Part shown: positions 36,901-45,365 of the stretch, piece by piece
Layout: every line of letters starts with the position of its first letter
How positions within the stretch are numbered: position 1 is the first letter of the stretch
DNA from: Amycolatopsis saalfeldensis
Lineage (GTDB): Bacteria > Actinomycetota > Actinomycetes > Mycobacteriales > Pseudonocardiaceae
Direction: 5' to 3'
Length of the DNA stretch: 64,000 nucleotides
Assembly: GCF_900110575.1 (NCBI RefSeq)
Contig: NZ_FOEF01000028.1
Span: forward strand, 41,094 to 105,093
Position numbers and translations under genes: made by a program
Notes under the pieces: generated by a model
Told to the model about the DNA's origin: nothing
Database searches by the model: none
Seen by the model: the letters and a program-made list of their open reading frames with translations, nothing else

Positions 36901-38874
36901 CCCGATGAGGTAGCCGGGCCGCAAGCCCCACCGCTGGAGCAGGCGGAACAACGCCACCTCGAAGGCGAAGAGCGCGGGTTGGGCATAGGCCGTGTGATCG
37001 AGCAGTGCGGCGTCGGCGGAACCCGGGGCCGCGAACATCACCTGCGCCAGCGGCCGGTCGAGGTGTTCGTCGAGATGACGGCAGATCTTGTCAAGGGCCG
37101 CGGCGAACACCGGGAACTCGCCGTACAACTGCTTGCCCATCTCGGGACGCTGTGCGCCTTGTCCGGTGAGCAGGAATGCCATCGTGCGGGACCTCGCCCT
37201 GGTGGGCTCGACAACGTGCGGTCCCGGCTCCGCCGCGACCAGTGCGCGAAGTCCGGCCCAGAAGTCGTCGGCGTCGGCGGCGACAACCGCGGCGCGGTGG
37301 CCGAAGGCGTGCCGGGTGGTCGCCAGAGACGCCCCGATGTCGGCAGCGGTGTAGTCCGGGCGCCTTTCGACGTGCTCGAGGACTCGCCGGGCCTGGTCGC
37401 GCAGGGCATGCTCGTCCTGGGCCGACAGGATCCACGGCACGGCGGAGAGCGGCGAGGACTCGACGACCTCCGGGGTACCCGGTGGCTCCTGTTCGAGGAT
37501 GAGATGTGCGTTGGTACCACTGATCCCGAACGACGAGACTGCGGCCCGGCGTGGTCGTGCCCGTTGCGGCCACGGCACCGCGTCGGTGAGCAGCGACACC
37601 GCGCCGGCCGACCAGTCGACCTGCGGTGTCCGCTCCTCGACGTGAAGCGTCTTCGGCATCAGTCCGTGCCGCATCGCCATGACCATCTTGATGACGCCCG
37701 CTACCCCTGCCGCCGATGCGGTGTGGCCGAGGTTGGACTTCACCGAACCGAGCCACAACGGCTGGTCGGCCGGGCGGTTCCGGCCGTACGTGGCCAGGAC
37801 GGCCTGAGCCTCGATCGGGTCCCCGAGGGCGGTTCCCGTGCCATGCGCTTCGACGATGTCGACGTCGGACGGGGTGAGCCGGGCGGTGGCCAGCGCCCGG
37901 CGGATGACCCGTTCCTGCGCGGGGCCGTTCGGCGCGGTGAGCCCGTTGCTGGCACCGTCCTGGTTGACCGCCGAGCCCGCGATGACCGCCAGCACGGAGT
38001 GCCCGTTGCGCCGGGCGTCCGACACCCGCTCCAGGAGGACCAGCCCAGCTCCCTCGCCCCATCCGGTGCCGTCCGCGGAGGCGGCGAACGCCTTGCACCG
38101 CCCATCCGGTGCCAGCCCGCGCTGCCTGCCGAACTCGACGAAAACTCCCGGGTTCGCCATCACGTGGGTGCCGCCCGCCAGCGCCAGGTCGCACTCGCCG
38201 TTCCGCAGCGACTGGCTGGCGAGGTGGATGGCGACCAGGGACGAGGAGCACGCCGTGTCGATCGTGACGGCCGGGCCCTCGAAACCGAACGTGTAGGCCA
38301 GCCGGCCGGACGCGACGCTGGTCGTGTTGCCGGTCAGCAGGTACCCCTCGAACTCCTCCGGGGCCAAGTCGAACCGGGAGCCGTAGCCGTTGTCGGCAAG
38401 CCCGGTGAACACCCCGGTGCCGGTTCCGGCGAGCGAGGCCGGGTCCAGCCCGGCTCGTTCCAGCGTCTCCCAGGCGACTTCGAGGAGCACCCGCTGCTGC
38501 GGATCCATCGCGGTGGCCTCGCGCGGTGAGATCTCGAAGAACGCCGCGTCGAAGCGGGTCGCGTTCCGCAGGAATCCCCCTTCCCTGGCGTACGTGGTGC
38601 CGGCTCGACCGGAGTCGGTGGCGAACAGCTCGTCGAGGTTCCAGCCACGGTCCCCGGGAAAGGGGCCGATCACGTCCCGGCCGTCCAGCGCGATCCGCCA
38701 GAGGTCCTCGGGAGACTGGACGTCCACCGGATAGCGGCAGCCCATCGCGACGATGGCGACCGGTTCGTCGGCGCGGTCGAGCCTGTCCTCCACCGCACGC
38801 AGGCGTTGCCGTGTCCGGTGCAGCTCCTCGGTCACTTGCTTGAGGTAGCCGACCAGTTTTTCTTCGTTCGTCAT
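27970..38874 (-). CDS. PKS3: modules 4 (KS-AT-KR-ACP) and 5 (KS-AT-DH-ER-KR-ACP)
   Basis: A 3634-residue type I PKS. It starts with a coiled-coil docking helix (TNEEKLVGYLKQVTEEL, residues 2-18). Module 4: KS Cys209; AT with GHSIG and HAFH at 760 (malonyl); KR with LDD (B-type) and Tyr1268; ACP Ser1414. Predicted output: a beta-hydroxyl. Module 5: KS Cys1643; AT with GHSQG and YASH at 2192 (methylmalonyl); DH His2401 with Gly of HxxxG replaced by Asp (HAVAD) but partner LDAALH kept; ER with HAATGGVG near 2998 and Val rather than Tyr at the methyl-stereocontrol site; KR Tyr3327; ACP Ser3494. Predicted output: full reduction with a methyl branch. The C-terminal docking region contains ESASDEELFEELDN. 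The start overlaps the PKS2 stop in ATGA. Leu955 and Leu993 are TTA codons. Confidence 0.95.
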   Translation of the reverse strand: MTNEEKLVGYLKQVTEELHRTRQRLRAVEDRLDRADEPVAIVAMGCRYPVDVQSPEDLWRIALDGRDVIGPFPGDRGWNLDELFATDSGRAGTTYAREGGFLRNATRFDAAFFEISPREATAMDPQQRVLLEVAWETLERAGLDPASLAGTGTGVFTGLADNGYGSRFDLAPEEFEGYLLTGNTTSVASGRLAYTFGFEGPAVTIDTACSSSLVAIHLASQSLRNGECDLALAGGTHVMANPGVFVEFGRQRGLAPDGRCKAFAASADGTGWGEGAGLVLLERVSDARRNGHSVLAVIAGSAVNQDGASNGLTAPNGPAQERVIRRALATARLTPSDVDIVEAHGTGTALGDPIEAQAVLATYGRNRPADQPLWLGSVKSNLGHTASAAGVAGVIKMVMAMRHGLMPKTLHVEERTPQVDWSAGAVSLLTDAVPWPQRARPRRAAVSSFGISGTNAHLILEQEPPGTPEVVESSPLSAVPWILSAQDEHALRDQARRVLEHVERRPDYTAADIGASLATTRHAFGHRAAVVAADADDFWAGLRALVAAEPGPHVVEPTRARSRTMAFLLTGQGAQRPEMGKQLYGEFPVFAAALDKICRHLDEHLDRPLAQVMFAAPGSADAALLDHTAYAQPALFAFEVALFRLLQRWGLRPGYLIGHSIGELIAAHLAGVFDVRDACALVSARGRLMQSLPDGAMASIEAGADEVLAHLAGKSGALVDIAAVNGPRETVVSGDREHVIEFARAYADQGRKTKRLPVRHAFHSRHTEQVLDEFRRVAEQVTLHPARIPLASNATGKLAEPGLLQSPEYWVRQIRGTVLFHQGIQALESAGVDTYLEIGPAAVLAGMTRQSLVDSTDRAVIAAIRSDSRESLSVTRALTGAHVLGVDVDWTAFFEGQGRRVELPTYPFQRQRHWFDQPFARTAGRAAADDSSLLTIKWLPKDVQQASPDGHWVLLGPADDGILLIDGAERHRDLAALQEAVSHGAEVPDVVVLPVFANAGADPARAAHEHAKAMLALVRAWLQEDRFENSRLVVVTRGATGATGHVHDLACAPVWGLVRSAQSEHPGRIVLVDVDAPEAFAPVIRGVVASGEAQSAVRAGTLFVPRLEQEDDATDDAPVLDTAGTVLITGATGALGRLLARHLVDEHGVRHLLLASRKGRDAELAAELTGLGAHVTSAACDVADRKAVADLLAAVPPEHPLTAVVHAASVLDDGVVQHVSPERLDAVLRPKVDAAWYLHELTSGMDLSAFVLCSSVAAAVGTPGQGAYAAANGFLDTLAVYRRAVGLPATGIAWGHWEQAGLDRLPVDTALKLFDAALTSKSPVLVPARLNEAALRERAGAGTLPAVLASLTPDLSGPPEAGPSPARRLAGLPEAERNERLTDLVRAHVAAVLGHPVADGVDVERPLRELGVDSLAAVEIRNRLAAATGLALPTTLVFDRPTIREMIRHLAGEMFGGPDSEQAPAKTASAGDEPIAIVAMACRYPGDVRSPADLWDLVASGRDAISGFPADRGWDVDGLYDPDPEQPGKTYTREGGFLHDAGQFDAAFFRVSPREAKAMDPQQRLLLEVAWETFEHAGIDPTSVRDTNTGVFTGVIDNHYARYDAPGDLEGYLLAGNTTSVASGRVSYTFGLRGPAVTVDTACSSSLVAIHLAGQALRSGETDLVLTGGVSVMSSPASFIEFSRQRGLSPDGRCKAFAGGADGTGWGEGIGLLLLERLSDAQRNNHRVLALLRGSAVNQDGASNGLTAPNGPAQQRVIRQALANAGVVPAEVDLVEAHGTGTMLGDPIEAQALIATYGAQHTTDRPLWLGSLKSNIGHTQAAAGVGGVIKMVEAIRRGLMPKTLHVDEPSPRVDWKSCAVSLLTEPVPWRETGAPRRAAVSSFGMSGTNAHVVLEQAPPWKPATAAPTVERQFCPWVLSAGNDTALNAHAAQLVSFLDGTPEPTPAEVGYSLAAGRATFDHRAVITARTRAEFMTALDALARKAPHDDVVRGIAAIPGKTVFVFPGQGSQWEGMARELLETSTVFREHIDACADALAPHVPWSLQDVLRGAPDAPSLERVDVVQPALFATMVSLAGLWRSLGVEPDAVVGHSQGEIAAAYVAGALTLEDAARISAMRSRALLRIAGEGGMAAVALPADETASLISEWGDRLSVAAVNGPSSTVVSGDPDAIAELVADCDRRDVRGRLIPVDYASHSRHVEEIRAELLSELAATNPHAGTATFCSTVTGGPVETTGLDAAYWYENLRRPVHFEHAVSRLLDDGHGVFIECSAHPVLAAAVEQTAENHADDRARDVVVTGTLRRGRGGLKRFLTSVAEVHVRGIPVNWPTLFDAGTQRVDLPTYPFQREHFWLDGRLTGNVGAAGLATATHPLLGAEVAVADGGQLVLTGRLSLAGFPWLADHAVADTVLLPGAAFVELAVYAGSRVDCSAVLELTLEAPLVLPDAVAVQLQVIVTAPDDSGHRGISVHSRPDGEDSDQATWTRHATGLLGQLDRDAGDHDCVVPADATPVDVSDYYDLVADRGYRYGPAFRGLRAAWRHGDEIYAEVELPEHVDASAFAVHPAALDAALHALGVPAVLGGGESENDGGIALPFSWTGVTVHATGARRLRVRVRPKGRDEVALTLGDSSGRTILTVDSLTTKAVDPTRLGAAGAGRADWLFLLDWVPEPLPVPAGRSGQPWAVLGFTSAGLVDDLADAGVTVLPHPDLAALADALTDGDVCPETVVFGCETPAGSTESAAHLAVERVLCVLQDWLADDRFARSRLVVLTRHAVTARAGERIGDLVTAPVWGAVRTAQAENPARIVLLDLDDSVASRCAVPGAVDSGQPELALRDGSAFAPRLVRAGGGTSLVGPDERVPWRLDITSPGSLDGLELVAHPELDRPLGPGEVRVGVRAVGVNFRDVVVALGMVDDDRPPGGEGAGVVLEVAPDVCGLTPGDRVLGMLETGAGPVATTDHRLLVRMPTEWSFADAATVPIAFLTAYHGLKNLAGLRPGDRLLLHAATGGVGTAALQLARYWGAEVFATASPPKWDTLRAAGLDDAHIASSRSLDFEDRFRRVCGDVDVVLNSLAGEFVDASLRLLGEGGRFVEMGKTDIRGPEEVVAAHPRVAYRAFDLMDAGTDELARMLSELAGLFERGALRPLTVTAFDIRNAPDALRHLSQARHTGKIVLTLPAPLDPDGTVLVTGGTGSLGALTARHLVTQHGARHVLLTSRRGLGTPDAARLSAELTDLGATVTVAACDAADRNAVAALLASVPREHPLTAVVHAAGLLDDATVTAMTPAQVHRVLAPKVDAAWHLHELTGHADLAFFVLFSSLTGTVGTPGQANYAAANTFLDTLARHRRALGLPGTSLNWGYWQRATGMTGHLTVADRARLARGGIVPISDDQGMAMFDSARATEHAVVVPARLDMAALRARARAGSLPPVLLRLVGAVTTRAATVDESGSTVERLTALPEPERQRALVDLVRATAATVLGHGGPGGIPPDQAFKGLGFDSLSTIELRNRLAAATGLRLPSTLAFDHPTPVALARHLQEHLFLAAPAPAADFAAELDAVAAAVPEIAEDDERLARITDRVKDLLWKLEGHRRTGGGDGVPHADLESASDEELFEELDNGVAGRGPVHSNGSVRQSRLGGAQ

Positions 38875-41800
38875 CCGGCCACCCCGTGGTCGTCCGGCTG
38901 CTGGTTGATCAGTTCGAGGATCTGTTCCGGTGTCGACGTCCGGATCCGCTCGGCGAGGTCACCGTCCGCCGGTCGCCGGTCGGTGAGCATCCACAGCAGG
39001 TCTTGCAGGCGATCGACGATTTCGGCGCGTACGCGGTCGTCGGCCGGCGGCGCCGTCTCCAGCGTCTCGGCCAGCCGCTCCAGGTCCGCGACCGGTGAGG
39101 AATCGCCGGCCAGGTCCGTCGCGCGGTTCCCGGACAGCTTGTCCTGCAGGTAGCCGGCGACCGCCTGTGGCGTGGGCTGGTCGAAGGCGAGTGTGCTGGG
39201 CAATCGCAGTCCGGTGGCCGTAGCCAGTCGGTTGCGCAGCTCGACGCTGGAGAGGGAGTCGAAACCCAGCGCTTTGAAGGGACGGTCCGCCGGAATGGTG
39301 TCCCCGTCGGCGTGGCCGAGTACCGCGGCGGCGGTGGCCCGGACGACACGGGCCAGCACATCGCGTCGGTCCGCTTCGTCAAGTCCCGCCAGCCGCTGGG
39401 CCAGCGGGACCGTCTCCACCGTCGGCTGAGGAGACGTCCGGCCTTCGACGAGGTGGCCCAGCATGGCCGGGAGGCCGCCGTCCCGGACACGCAGAGCAGC
39501 CGTATTCAGGTGGGCCGGTACGAGCACCGGCCGACCCGCCTGAAGGGCGATGTCGAGCATCGCCATCGCCTGGTCGTTGTCGAGGGGCACGATGCCTTCG
39601 CGGGCGAGTCGGGACACGTCCGCTTGCGAGAGGTGGCGGGTCATTCCCGACTTCTGCCGCCAGTAGCCCCATGCCAAGCTGACCGCCGGCAGGCCACGGC
39701 TGTGCCGGTACTCAGCGAGGGCGTCCACGAAGGTGTTCCCCGCGGCGTAGTTGGCCTGGCCGGGGTTGCCGAGCACGCCGGCGATCGACGAGAACACCAC
39801 GAACGCGGACAAGTCCAGGTGCCGGGTGAGTTCATGAAGATTCCATGCGGCGTCCACCTTGGGCACCAGCACCTTGGTCAGCTGTTCGGGGGTGACAGCG
39901 GGGACGGTGGCGTCGGCGAGCACGCCCGCGGTGTGCACGACGGCGGTGAGCGGGTGTTCCAGTGGTATGCCCGCGAGCAGACCGGCGAGGGCGTCACGGT
40001 CCGCCACGTCGCACGCGGCGACCGTGATTGTCGCGCCCAGGTTCGTCAGCTCGGCGCTCAGTTCGGCGGCGCCGTAGGCATCTCGCCCTCGGCGGCTGGC
40101 GAGGATCAGGTGTCGCACGCCCCGTTCGGCGACCAGGTGCCGGGCAGTGATGGCGCCGAGTGTGCCGGTGCCGCCGGTGAGGAGGACGGTTCCCGCCGGG
40201 TCCAGGGGCGCAGGCAACACGAGGACGACCTTGCCGATGTGCCGCGCCTGACCGAGGTGGTGCAGGGCCATCCCGGCGTCGCGGATGTCGAACGCGGTGA
40301 TCGGCATGGGATCCACGGCACCTGAGCGGAACAACGGGGTCAGCTCGTCGAACAGCCGGCAGACGTGGTCCGCCGGCAGAGTCGTGAGGTCGAACGCCTG
40401 GTAGTCGACGCCGGGGTGCTCGCCGGCGACCTGCCGCGGATCGCGGATGTCGGTTTTGCCGATTTCGATGAACCGGCCGCCGGGGCCGAGCAGGCGCAGG
40501 GACGCGTTGACGAACTCACCGGTCAGCGAGTTCAGCACCACGTCGACCCGACCAGCCGCACCCGCGCCGAAGGACCGTTCGAATGCCATGGTGCGCGACG
40601 AGGAGACGTGCTCGTCGTCCAGGCCGGCGTCCAGTAGCGCGTGCCACTTGCCTTCGCTCGCGGTGGCGAAGACCTCGACGCCCCAGTACCGGGCCAGTTG
40701 CAGGGCGGCCAGGCCGACGCCTCCGGTCGCGGCATGCAGCAACAGCTTTTCGTCCCGCTTGATCCCGGCCAGCTCACGGAGGCTGCGGTACGCCGTCAGG
40801 AAGGCGATCGGCACACTCGCGGCCTCGGCGAAAGACCACCCTGCTGGAATCGGCGTGAGCAGGCGGTGGTCGGTCACCGCGACCGGCCCTACCCCGCCGA
40901 GGAACAACCCCATCACCCGGTCGCCGGGGACGAAACCGGTCACGTCGGGTCCGGCTTCGAGCACGATCCCGGCGCCTTCACCACCCGGCGGGGTGTCGTC
41001 GGAGACCACGCCGAGCGACACGACGACGTCGCGGAAGTTCAGTCCCACGGCGCGCAGAGAGAGCCGGACCTGTCCGGGTCCCAGCGGCAGGGTGTGCCGC
41101 TCCCCGTCAGTGGCGACGAGCTTGTCGCGCAGCCCGGGACCGGCGAACCCCAGCTGCCAGGCCGACGGCTCCACGGGCAGCGCCAGCCGGTCCGGATCGT
41201 CCGCACGGACGATCCGGGGTAATAAGACTTCCCCGTCCCGGATGGCGAGTTCGGGTTCTCCGGTCGCGATCGCGGACGGGACGGCACAGCAGGACGCTGT
41301 GCGCCCGTCGATGTCGACGAGGGTGAACCGCCGTGGGTTCTCCGACTCGGCGGTCCGGACCAAGCCGTGCACCGCCGCGCCGGCGAAGTCCTCGACGTGT
41401 TCCCCCGGCCGGGTCGCGACGGCCTTACGGGTGAGGAGCACGAGTCTGGGCGCGGCCAACCGGTCGTCGGCCAACCAGCCCTGGAGCGAACGCAGGACAC
41501 TCAGGGTCGTCCGATGCACCCGTTCGACCACACCATCGGCGTCGCAAGGCGGGCAGGACATCAGCACGACGTCCGGCGCCGGGCCCCCTGCCCGGATCGC
41601 GTCGGCGAGCGCCGAGGGGCCGGAGTGCGCCTGAGCCGTCAGGCCGCAGGCCCCGAGTGTGGCGGCGACGTCCCCGGCGTCCTGGCCGATCACCGCCCAC
41701 AGTCCGCTCGGTTCGACCGGCTGCGGCGACGGCCGCGATGGCAGCCAGTTCACCCGGAACAACCGGCCGTGGTGCCATGCGGACTGCCTGCCCAATTGCG

Positions 41801-44800
41801 CGGCGGTCACCGATCTCGTGACCAGCGATTCGACCGCGAGCACAGGGTTGCCCGCGACGTCCGTGACGGCGACCGAGACGGCGTCCGGCCCGGTGGGGCG
41901 TATCCGCACGCGCAGTCGGGTGGCTCCGCCGGCGTACAGGGAGAGCCCTAGCCAGGAAAACGGCAGCCGGATCGAGTCCCGATCGTGCTGCAACCCGATC
42001 ACGTGGAGCGCGGCGTCCAGAAGGGCCGGGTGGACGCCGAATCCCGTTGCCGGAACGTCGTCCGGGAGGACGACCTCCGCGTAGAGGCACCCGTCGTCGC
42101 GCCACGCCGCCCGCACGCCCCGGAAAGTGCGCCCGTAGCCGTAGCCGCGCTCGGCGAGGTCGTCGTAAAAGCCGGACACATCGACGTGCGCGGCGTCGTC
42201 CGGCAACGGCGCCGGATCCGCTTGCGCCGGGGGTTCTGCCGCCGTGAGCACACCCGTGGCGTGCCTCCGCCACGGAGCCCCGTCGCCGTCCGGCCGCGAG
42301 TGGACGGCAAGGGTGCGACGACCCGCGTCGTCAGGTCCGTCGACGACCACCTGAATGCGGACCGCTCCACGCTCCGGCAGGATCAGGGGGCTCGCCAGCG
42401 TCAGCTCGCCGACTGTGTGGCATCCGCTCCGGGCGGCCGCGTGCAGAGCGAGTTCGGCGAACGCCGCGCCCGGCAGCAGGCAGGTGCCGAACACGGTGTG
42501 CTCCGCCAGCCATGGGTGCGCGGCGGTCGAGAGGCGACCGGTGAGGATAAGCCTGCCGCCGTCGGCCGACTCGACTTCCGCGCCTAGCAGGGGGTGGCCC
42601 GCCGAGTCCAACCCCATCGCGGCCGCATTCGGTGACACCGCCGGATCGAGCCAGTAGCGGCTGCGCCGGAACGGGTATGTCGGCAGTGGAACCCGTCGTC
42701 CTCCGGGAAGGACCGCCGGCCAGTCCACTTCTCCCCCGCCGGCGAACAGCTCCGCCGCCGAGGTGAGGAACCTGTCGCGCCCACCATCGTCGCGCCGAAG
42801 AGAACCGAGAACGATGGCGTCGTCCACACCGGCCGCGCCGATGGTGTCCTCCACTCCACTCGTCAGCACCGGGTGCGCGCTGACTTCGACGAACCTGCGG
42901 TAGCCGTCGTCGAGCAGCGCCCGTGTCGTCTCCTCGAAGCGCACGGTGCGGCGCAGATTGCGGTACCAGTAGCCGGCGTCCAGCTGCGCGGTGTCGAGTA
43001 GGCCCGCAGTGATCGTCGAGTAGAACGGAACGCTCGCGGAGCGGGGTTCGACGGACGCGAGTTCCGACAGCAGCCGGTCCCGGATCGCCTCGACACGCGG
43101 TGAATGCGAGGCGTAGTCAACGGCGATTCTTCGAACGCGAACGTCCCGTTCCGCATAAGACGCAACCAGTTCGTCGAGTGCGGGCCCGTCTCCCGAGACG
43201 ACCGTCGAGGCGGGTCCGTTGACCGCGGCCACGGTGAGCCGCCCCTCCCACCCGGAGAGGTGCTGTTCGACGTTGTCCCCGGGCAGTGCGACCGAGACCA
43301 TCCCCCCGCTGCCCGACAGGTCCAGCAGCGCCTTGCTGCGCAGGGCGACGATGCGCGCGGCGTCCTCCAGGGACAAGGCGCCGGCGATGTGGGCGGCCGC
43401 GATTTCACCCTGTGAGTGGCCCACCACCGCATCCGGCTCGACACCCCAGGAGCGCCACACCGCGGCGAAGGAGACCATGATCGCGAACAACGCCGGTTGG
43501 ACCACGTCGACGCGATCGAGCGCGGCCTCGTCGTCCAGGACGTCGACGAGGGACCAGTCGACGTGCGGTGCGAGGGCCTGGGCGCACGCGTCCATCTCCG
43601 CACGGAACACCGCGTCGTCTGCCAGCAGGGCGCGGGCCATTCCCGCCCACTGCGCACCCTGCCCGGGAAAGAGAAACACCGTTCGCCCGGACGTCATCGC
43701 CCTCCCGCGGACGACGCGAGGATCAGGCACGTCCCGGCACAACGCACGGAGACCGTCGCGCAGCCCCGGGGCATCTCGAGCGAGGACTACGGCGCGGTGC
43801 TCGAACGTCGCGCGAGTGGTGGCGAGCGAGAACGCGATGTCCACCGGGGCGAGGTCGGGATCGTCGGCTACGAATGTCGACAACCGCTCCGCCTGGTTCC
43901 GGAGACCGGCTTCGGACGCGCCCGAGATAACCCAGGGCACTACGCAGTCAGTCGGCTCGGTGCGGATCGGCGCCTCTCTCGCGGGGACCTGCTCCAGTAC
44001 CAGGTGCGCGTTGGTACCGCTCACGCCGAAGGACGAGATCGCGGCGCGCCGTGGTCGGTCGGCTTCGGGCCACGGAACGGGTTCCGTCAGGACCGACACC
44101 GCGCCCGCCGACCAGTCGACATGCGGTGTCGGCCGGTCGACGTGCAGTGTCCGGGGTAAACGCCCGTGCCGGATTGCCTCCACCATCTTGATCACGCCGG
44201 CCACTCCGGCGGCCGCCTGGGTGTGGCCGATGTTCGATTTGAGCGAGCCCAACCACAGAGGCCGGCCGGCGGGCCGTCCCTGCCCGTAGACGGCAAGCAA
44301 CGCCCCGGCTTCCACCGGGTCACCCAGCGTCGTGCCGGTTCCGTGTGCTTCCACCGCGTCGACGTCGGCCGGGGACAGGCCCGCATTCGCCAGGGCCTTG
44401 CGGATGACGCGCTCCTGCGACGGGCCGTTCGGCGCGGTCAACTGGCTCGACGTGCCGTCCTGGTTGGTCGCGGAACCGGCGACGACGGCGAGCACCTGGT
44501 GCCCCAGCCGTTCCGCGTCGCCGAGTCGTTCAACGAGGAGGAGCCCGGCGCCTTCACCCCACGCCGTGCCGTCGGCCCCGGCGGCGAACGGCTTGCACCG
44601 CCCGTCCGGGGCCAGGCCTCGCTGCCGGCTGAACTCGACGAACAACCCGGCTGCCGGCATCACCGTGACACCGCCGGCCAGGGCCAGGTCGCAGTCGCCG
44701 TTGCGGAGTGCTTGGGCGGCGAGGTGCAGGGCGACGAGCGAGGACGAGCAGGCGGTGTCGACCGTCACGGCTGGGCCTTCCAGCCCGAAGACGTACGAGA

Positions 44801-45365
44801 TGCGGCCGGATGCGACGCTGCTCGTTTTCCCCGTCGCCAGGTAGCCGCCGAAGCCGTCGGGAGCCTCGGCCAGCACCGGCCCGTAGTCCTGTGCGGTCAG
44901 GCCGACGAAGACGCCCGTGCCGCTGTTGCGCAGCGAAGCGGGGGCGATCCCCGCCCGTTCGAAGGTTTCCCACGCGATTTCCAGTAGCAACCGCTGCTGC
45001 GGGTCCATCGCCATCGCCTCGCGCGGCGAGATCCCGAACAGCTCCGCGTCGAACTCCGCGGCGTCGTGCAGAAACCCGCCGTGCCGCGTGTACGAGGTGC
45101 CGGGGTGGCCTGGGTCCGGGTGGTAGAGCCGGTCGAGGTCCCAGCCCCGGTCCGCGGGGAACGCGGAGATCGCGTCCGTGCCGGTGTCCACCAGGTGCCA
45201 CAGGTCCTCGGGCGATCGCACCCCGCCGGGATACCGGCAGGCCATGGCGACGATCGCGATCGGTTCCGCCGTGCGCGCCTCGGCCGCCTGCAGGCGTTGC
45301 CGTGTCTCGTACAGGTCCGCGGACACCTTCTTGAGGTAGCCGAGGAGCTTTTCCTCATTCGCCAT
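38871..45365 (-). CDS. PKS2: module 3 (KS-AT-DH-ER-KR-ACP)
   Basis: A 2164-residue single fully reducing module. A docking helix (ANEEKLLGYLKKVSADL) opens the protein. KS Cys206 lies in DTACSSS. AT has Ser651 in GHSQG and YASH at 751, so methylmalonyl. DH has an intact HTVFGTCLLP (His956) and LDAALH. ER has the NADPH motif HAATGGVGLAALQLA near 1543 and a Val at the stereocontrol position (GVVSDD). KR has Tyr1873 and LAD in place of LDD. ACP Ser2037 is in GFDSL. A C-terminal docking helix (TPEQILELINQQ) follows. Predicted output: saturated, methyl-branched two-carbon extension. The start overlaps the PKS1 stop by 11 nt. Three TTA codons occur: Leu403 and the adjacent pair Leu1381-Leu1382 (41220..41225) in the linker before ER. 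Confidence 0.95.
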   Translation of the reverse strand: MANEEKLLGYLKKVSADLYETRQRLQAAEARTAEPIAIVAMACRYPGGVRSPEDLWHLVDTGTDAISAFPADRGWDLDRLYHPDPGHPGTSYTRHGGFLHDAAEFDAELFGISPREAMAMDPQQRLLLEIAWETFERAGIAPASLRNSGTGVFVGLTAQDYGPVLAEAPDGFGGYLATGKTSSVASGRISYVFGLEGPAVTVDTACSSSLVALHLAAQALRNGDCDLALAGGVTVMPAAGLFVEFSRQRGLAPDGRCKPFAAGADGTAWGEGAGLLLVERLGDAERLGHQVLAVVAGSATNQDGTSSQLTAPNGPSQERVIRKALANAGLSPADVDAVEAHGTGTTLGDPVEAGALLAVYGQGRPAGRPLWLGSLKSNIGHTQAAAGVAGVIKMVEAIRHGRLPRTLHVDRPTPHVDWSAGAVSVLTEPVPWPEADRPRRAAISSFGVSGTNAHLVLEQVPAREAPIRTEPTDCVVPWVISGASEAGLRNQAERLSTFVADDPDLAPVDIAFSLATTRATFEHRAVVLARDAPGLRDGLRALCRDVPDPRVVRGRAMTSGRTVFLFPGQGAQWAGMARALLADDAVFRAEMDACAQALAPHVDWSLVDVLDDEAALDRVDVVQPALFAIMVSFAAVWRSWGVEPDAVVGHSQGEIAAAHIAGALSLEDAARIVALRSKALLDLSGSGGMVSVALPGDNVEQHLSGWEGRLTVAAVNGPASTVVSGDGPALDELVASYAERDVRVRRIAVDYASHSPRVEAIRDRLLSELASVEPRSASVPFYSTITAGLLDTAQLDAGYWYRNLRRTVRFEETTRALLDDGYRRFVEVSAHPVLTSGVEDTIGAAGVDDAIVLGSLRRDDGGRDRFLTSAAELFAGGGEVDWPAVLPGGRRVPLPTYPFRRSRYWLDPAVSPNAAAMGLDSAGHPLLGAEVESADGGRLILTGRLSTAAHPWLAEHTVFGTCLLPGAAFAELALHAAARSGCHTVGELTLASPLILPERGAVRIQVVVDGPDDAGRRTLAVHSRPDGDGAPWRRHATGVLTAAEPPAQADPAPLPDDAAHVDVSGFYDDLAERGYGYGRTFRGVRAAWRDDGCLYAEVVLPDDVPATGFGVHPALLDAALHVIGLQHDRDSIRLPFSWLGLSLYAGGATRLRVRIRPTGPDAVSVAVTDVAGNPVLAVESLVTRSVTAAQLGRQSAWHHGRLFRVNWLPSRPSPQPVEPSGLWAVIGQDAGDVAATLGACGLTAQAHSGPSALADAIRAGGPAPDVVLMSCPPCDADGVVERVHRTTLSVLRSLQGWLADDRLAAPRLVLLTRKAVATRPGEHVEDFAGAAVHGLVRTAESENPRRFTLVDIDGRTASCCAVPSAIATGEPELAIRDGEVLLPRIVRADDPDRLALPVEPSAWQLGFAGPGLRDKLVATDGERHTLPLGPGQVRLSLRAVGLNFRDVVVSLGVVSDDTPPGGEGAGIVLEAGPDVTGFVPGDRVMGLFLGGVGPVAVTDHRLLTPIPAGWSFAEAASVPIAFLTAYRSLRELAGIKRDEKLLLHAATGGVGLAALQLARYWGVEVFATASEGKWHALLDAGLDDEHVSSSRTMAFERSFGAGAAGRVDVVLNSLTGEFVNASLRLLGPGGRFIEIGKTDIRDPRQVAGEHPGVDYQAFDLTTLPADHVCRLFDELTPLFRSGAVDPMPITAFDIRDAGMALHHLGQARHIGKVVLVLPAPLDPAGTVLLTGGTGTLGAITARHLVAERGVRHLILASRRGRDAYGAAELSAELTNLGATITVAACDVADRDALAGLLAGIPLEHPLTAVVHTAGVLADATVPAVTPEQLTKVLVPKVDAAWNLHELTRHLDLSAFVVFSSIAGVLGNPGQANYAAGNTFVDALAEYRHSRGLPAVSLAWGYWRQKSGMTRHLSQADVSRLAREGIVPLDNDQAMAMLDIALQAGRPVLVPAHLNTAALRVRDGGLPAMLGHLVEGRTSPQPTVETVPLAQRLAGLDEADRRDVLARVVRATAAAVLGHADGDTIPADRPFKALGFDSLSSVELRNRLATATGLRLPSTLAFDQPTPQAVAGYLQDKLSGNRATDLAGDSSPVADLERLAETLETAPPADDRVRAEIVDRLQDLLWMLTDRRPADGDLAERIRTSTPEQILELINQQPDDHGVAG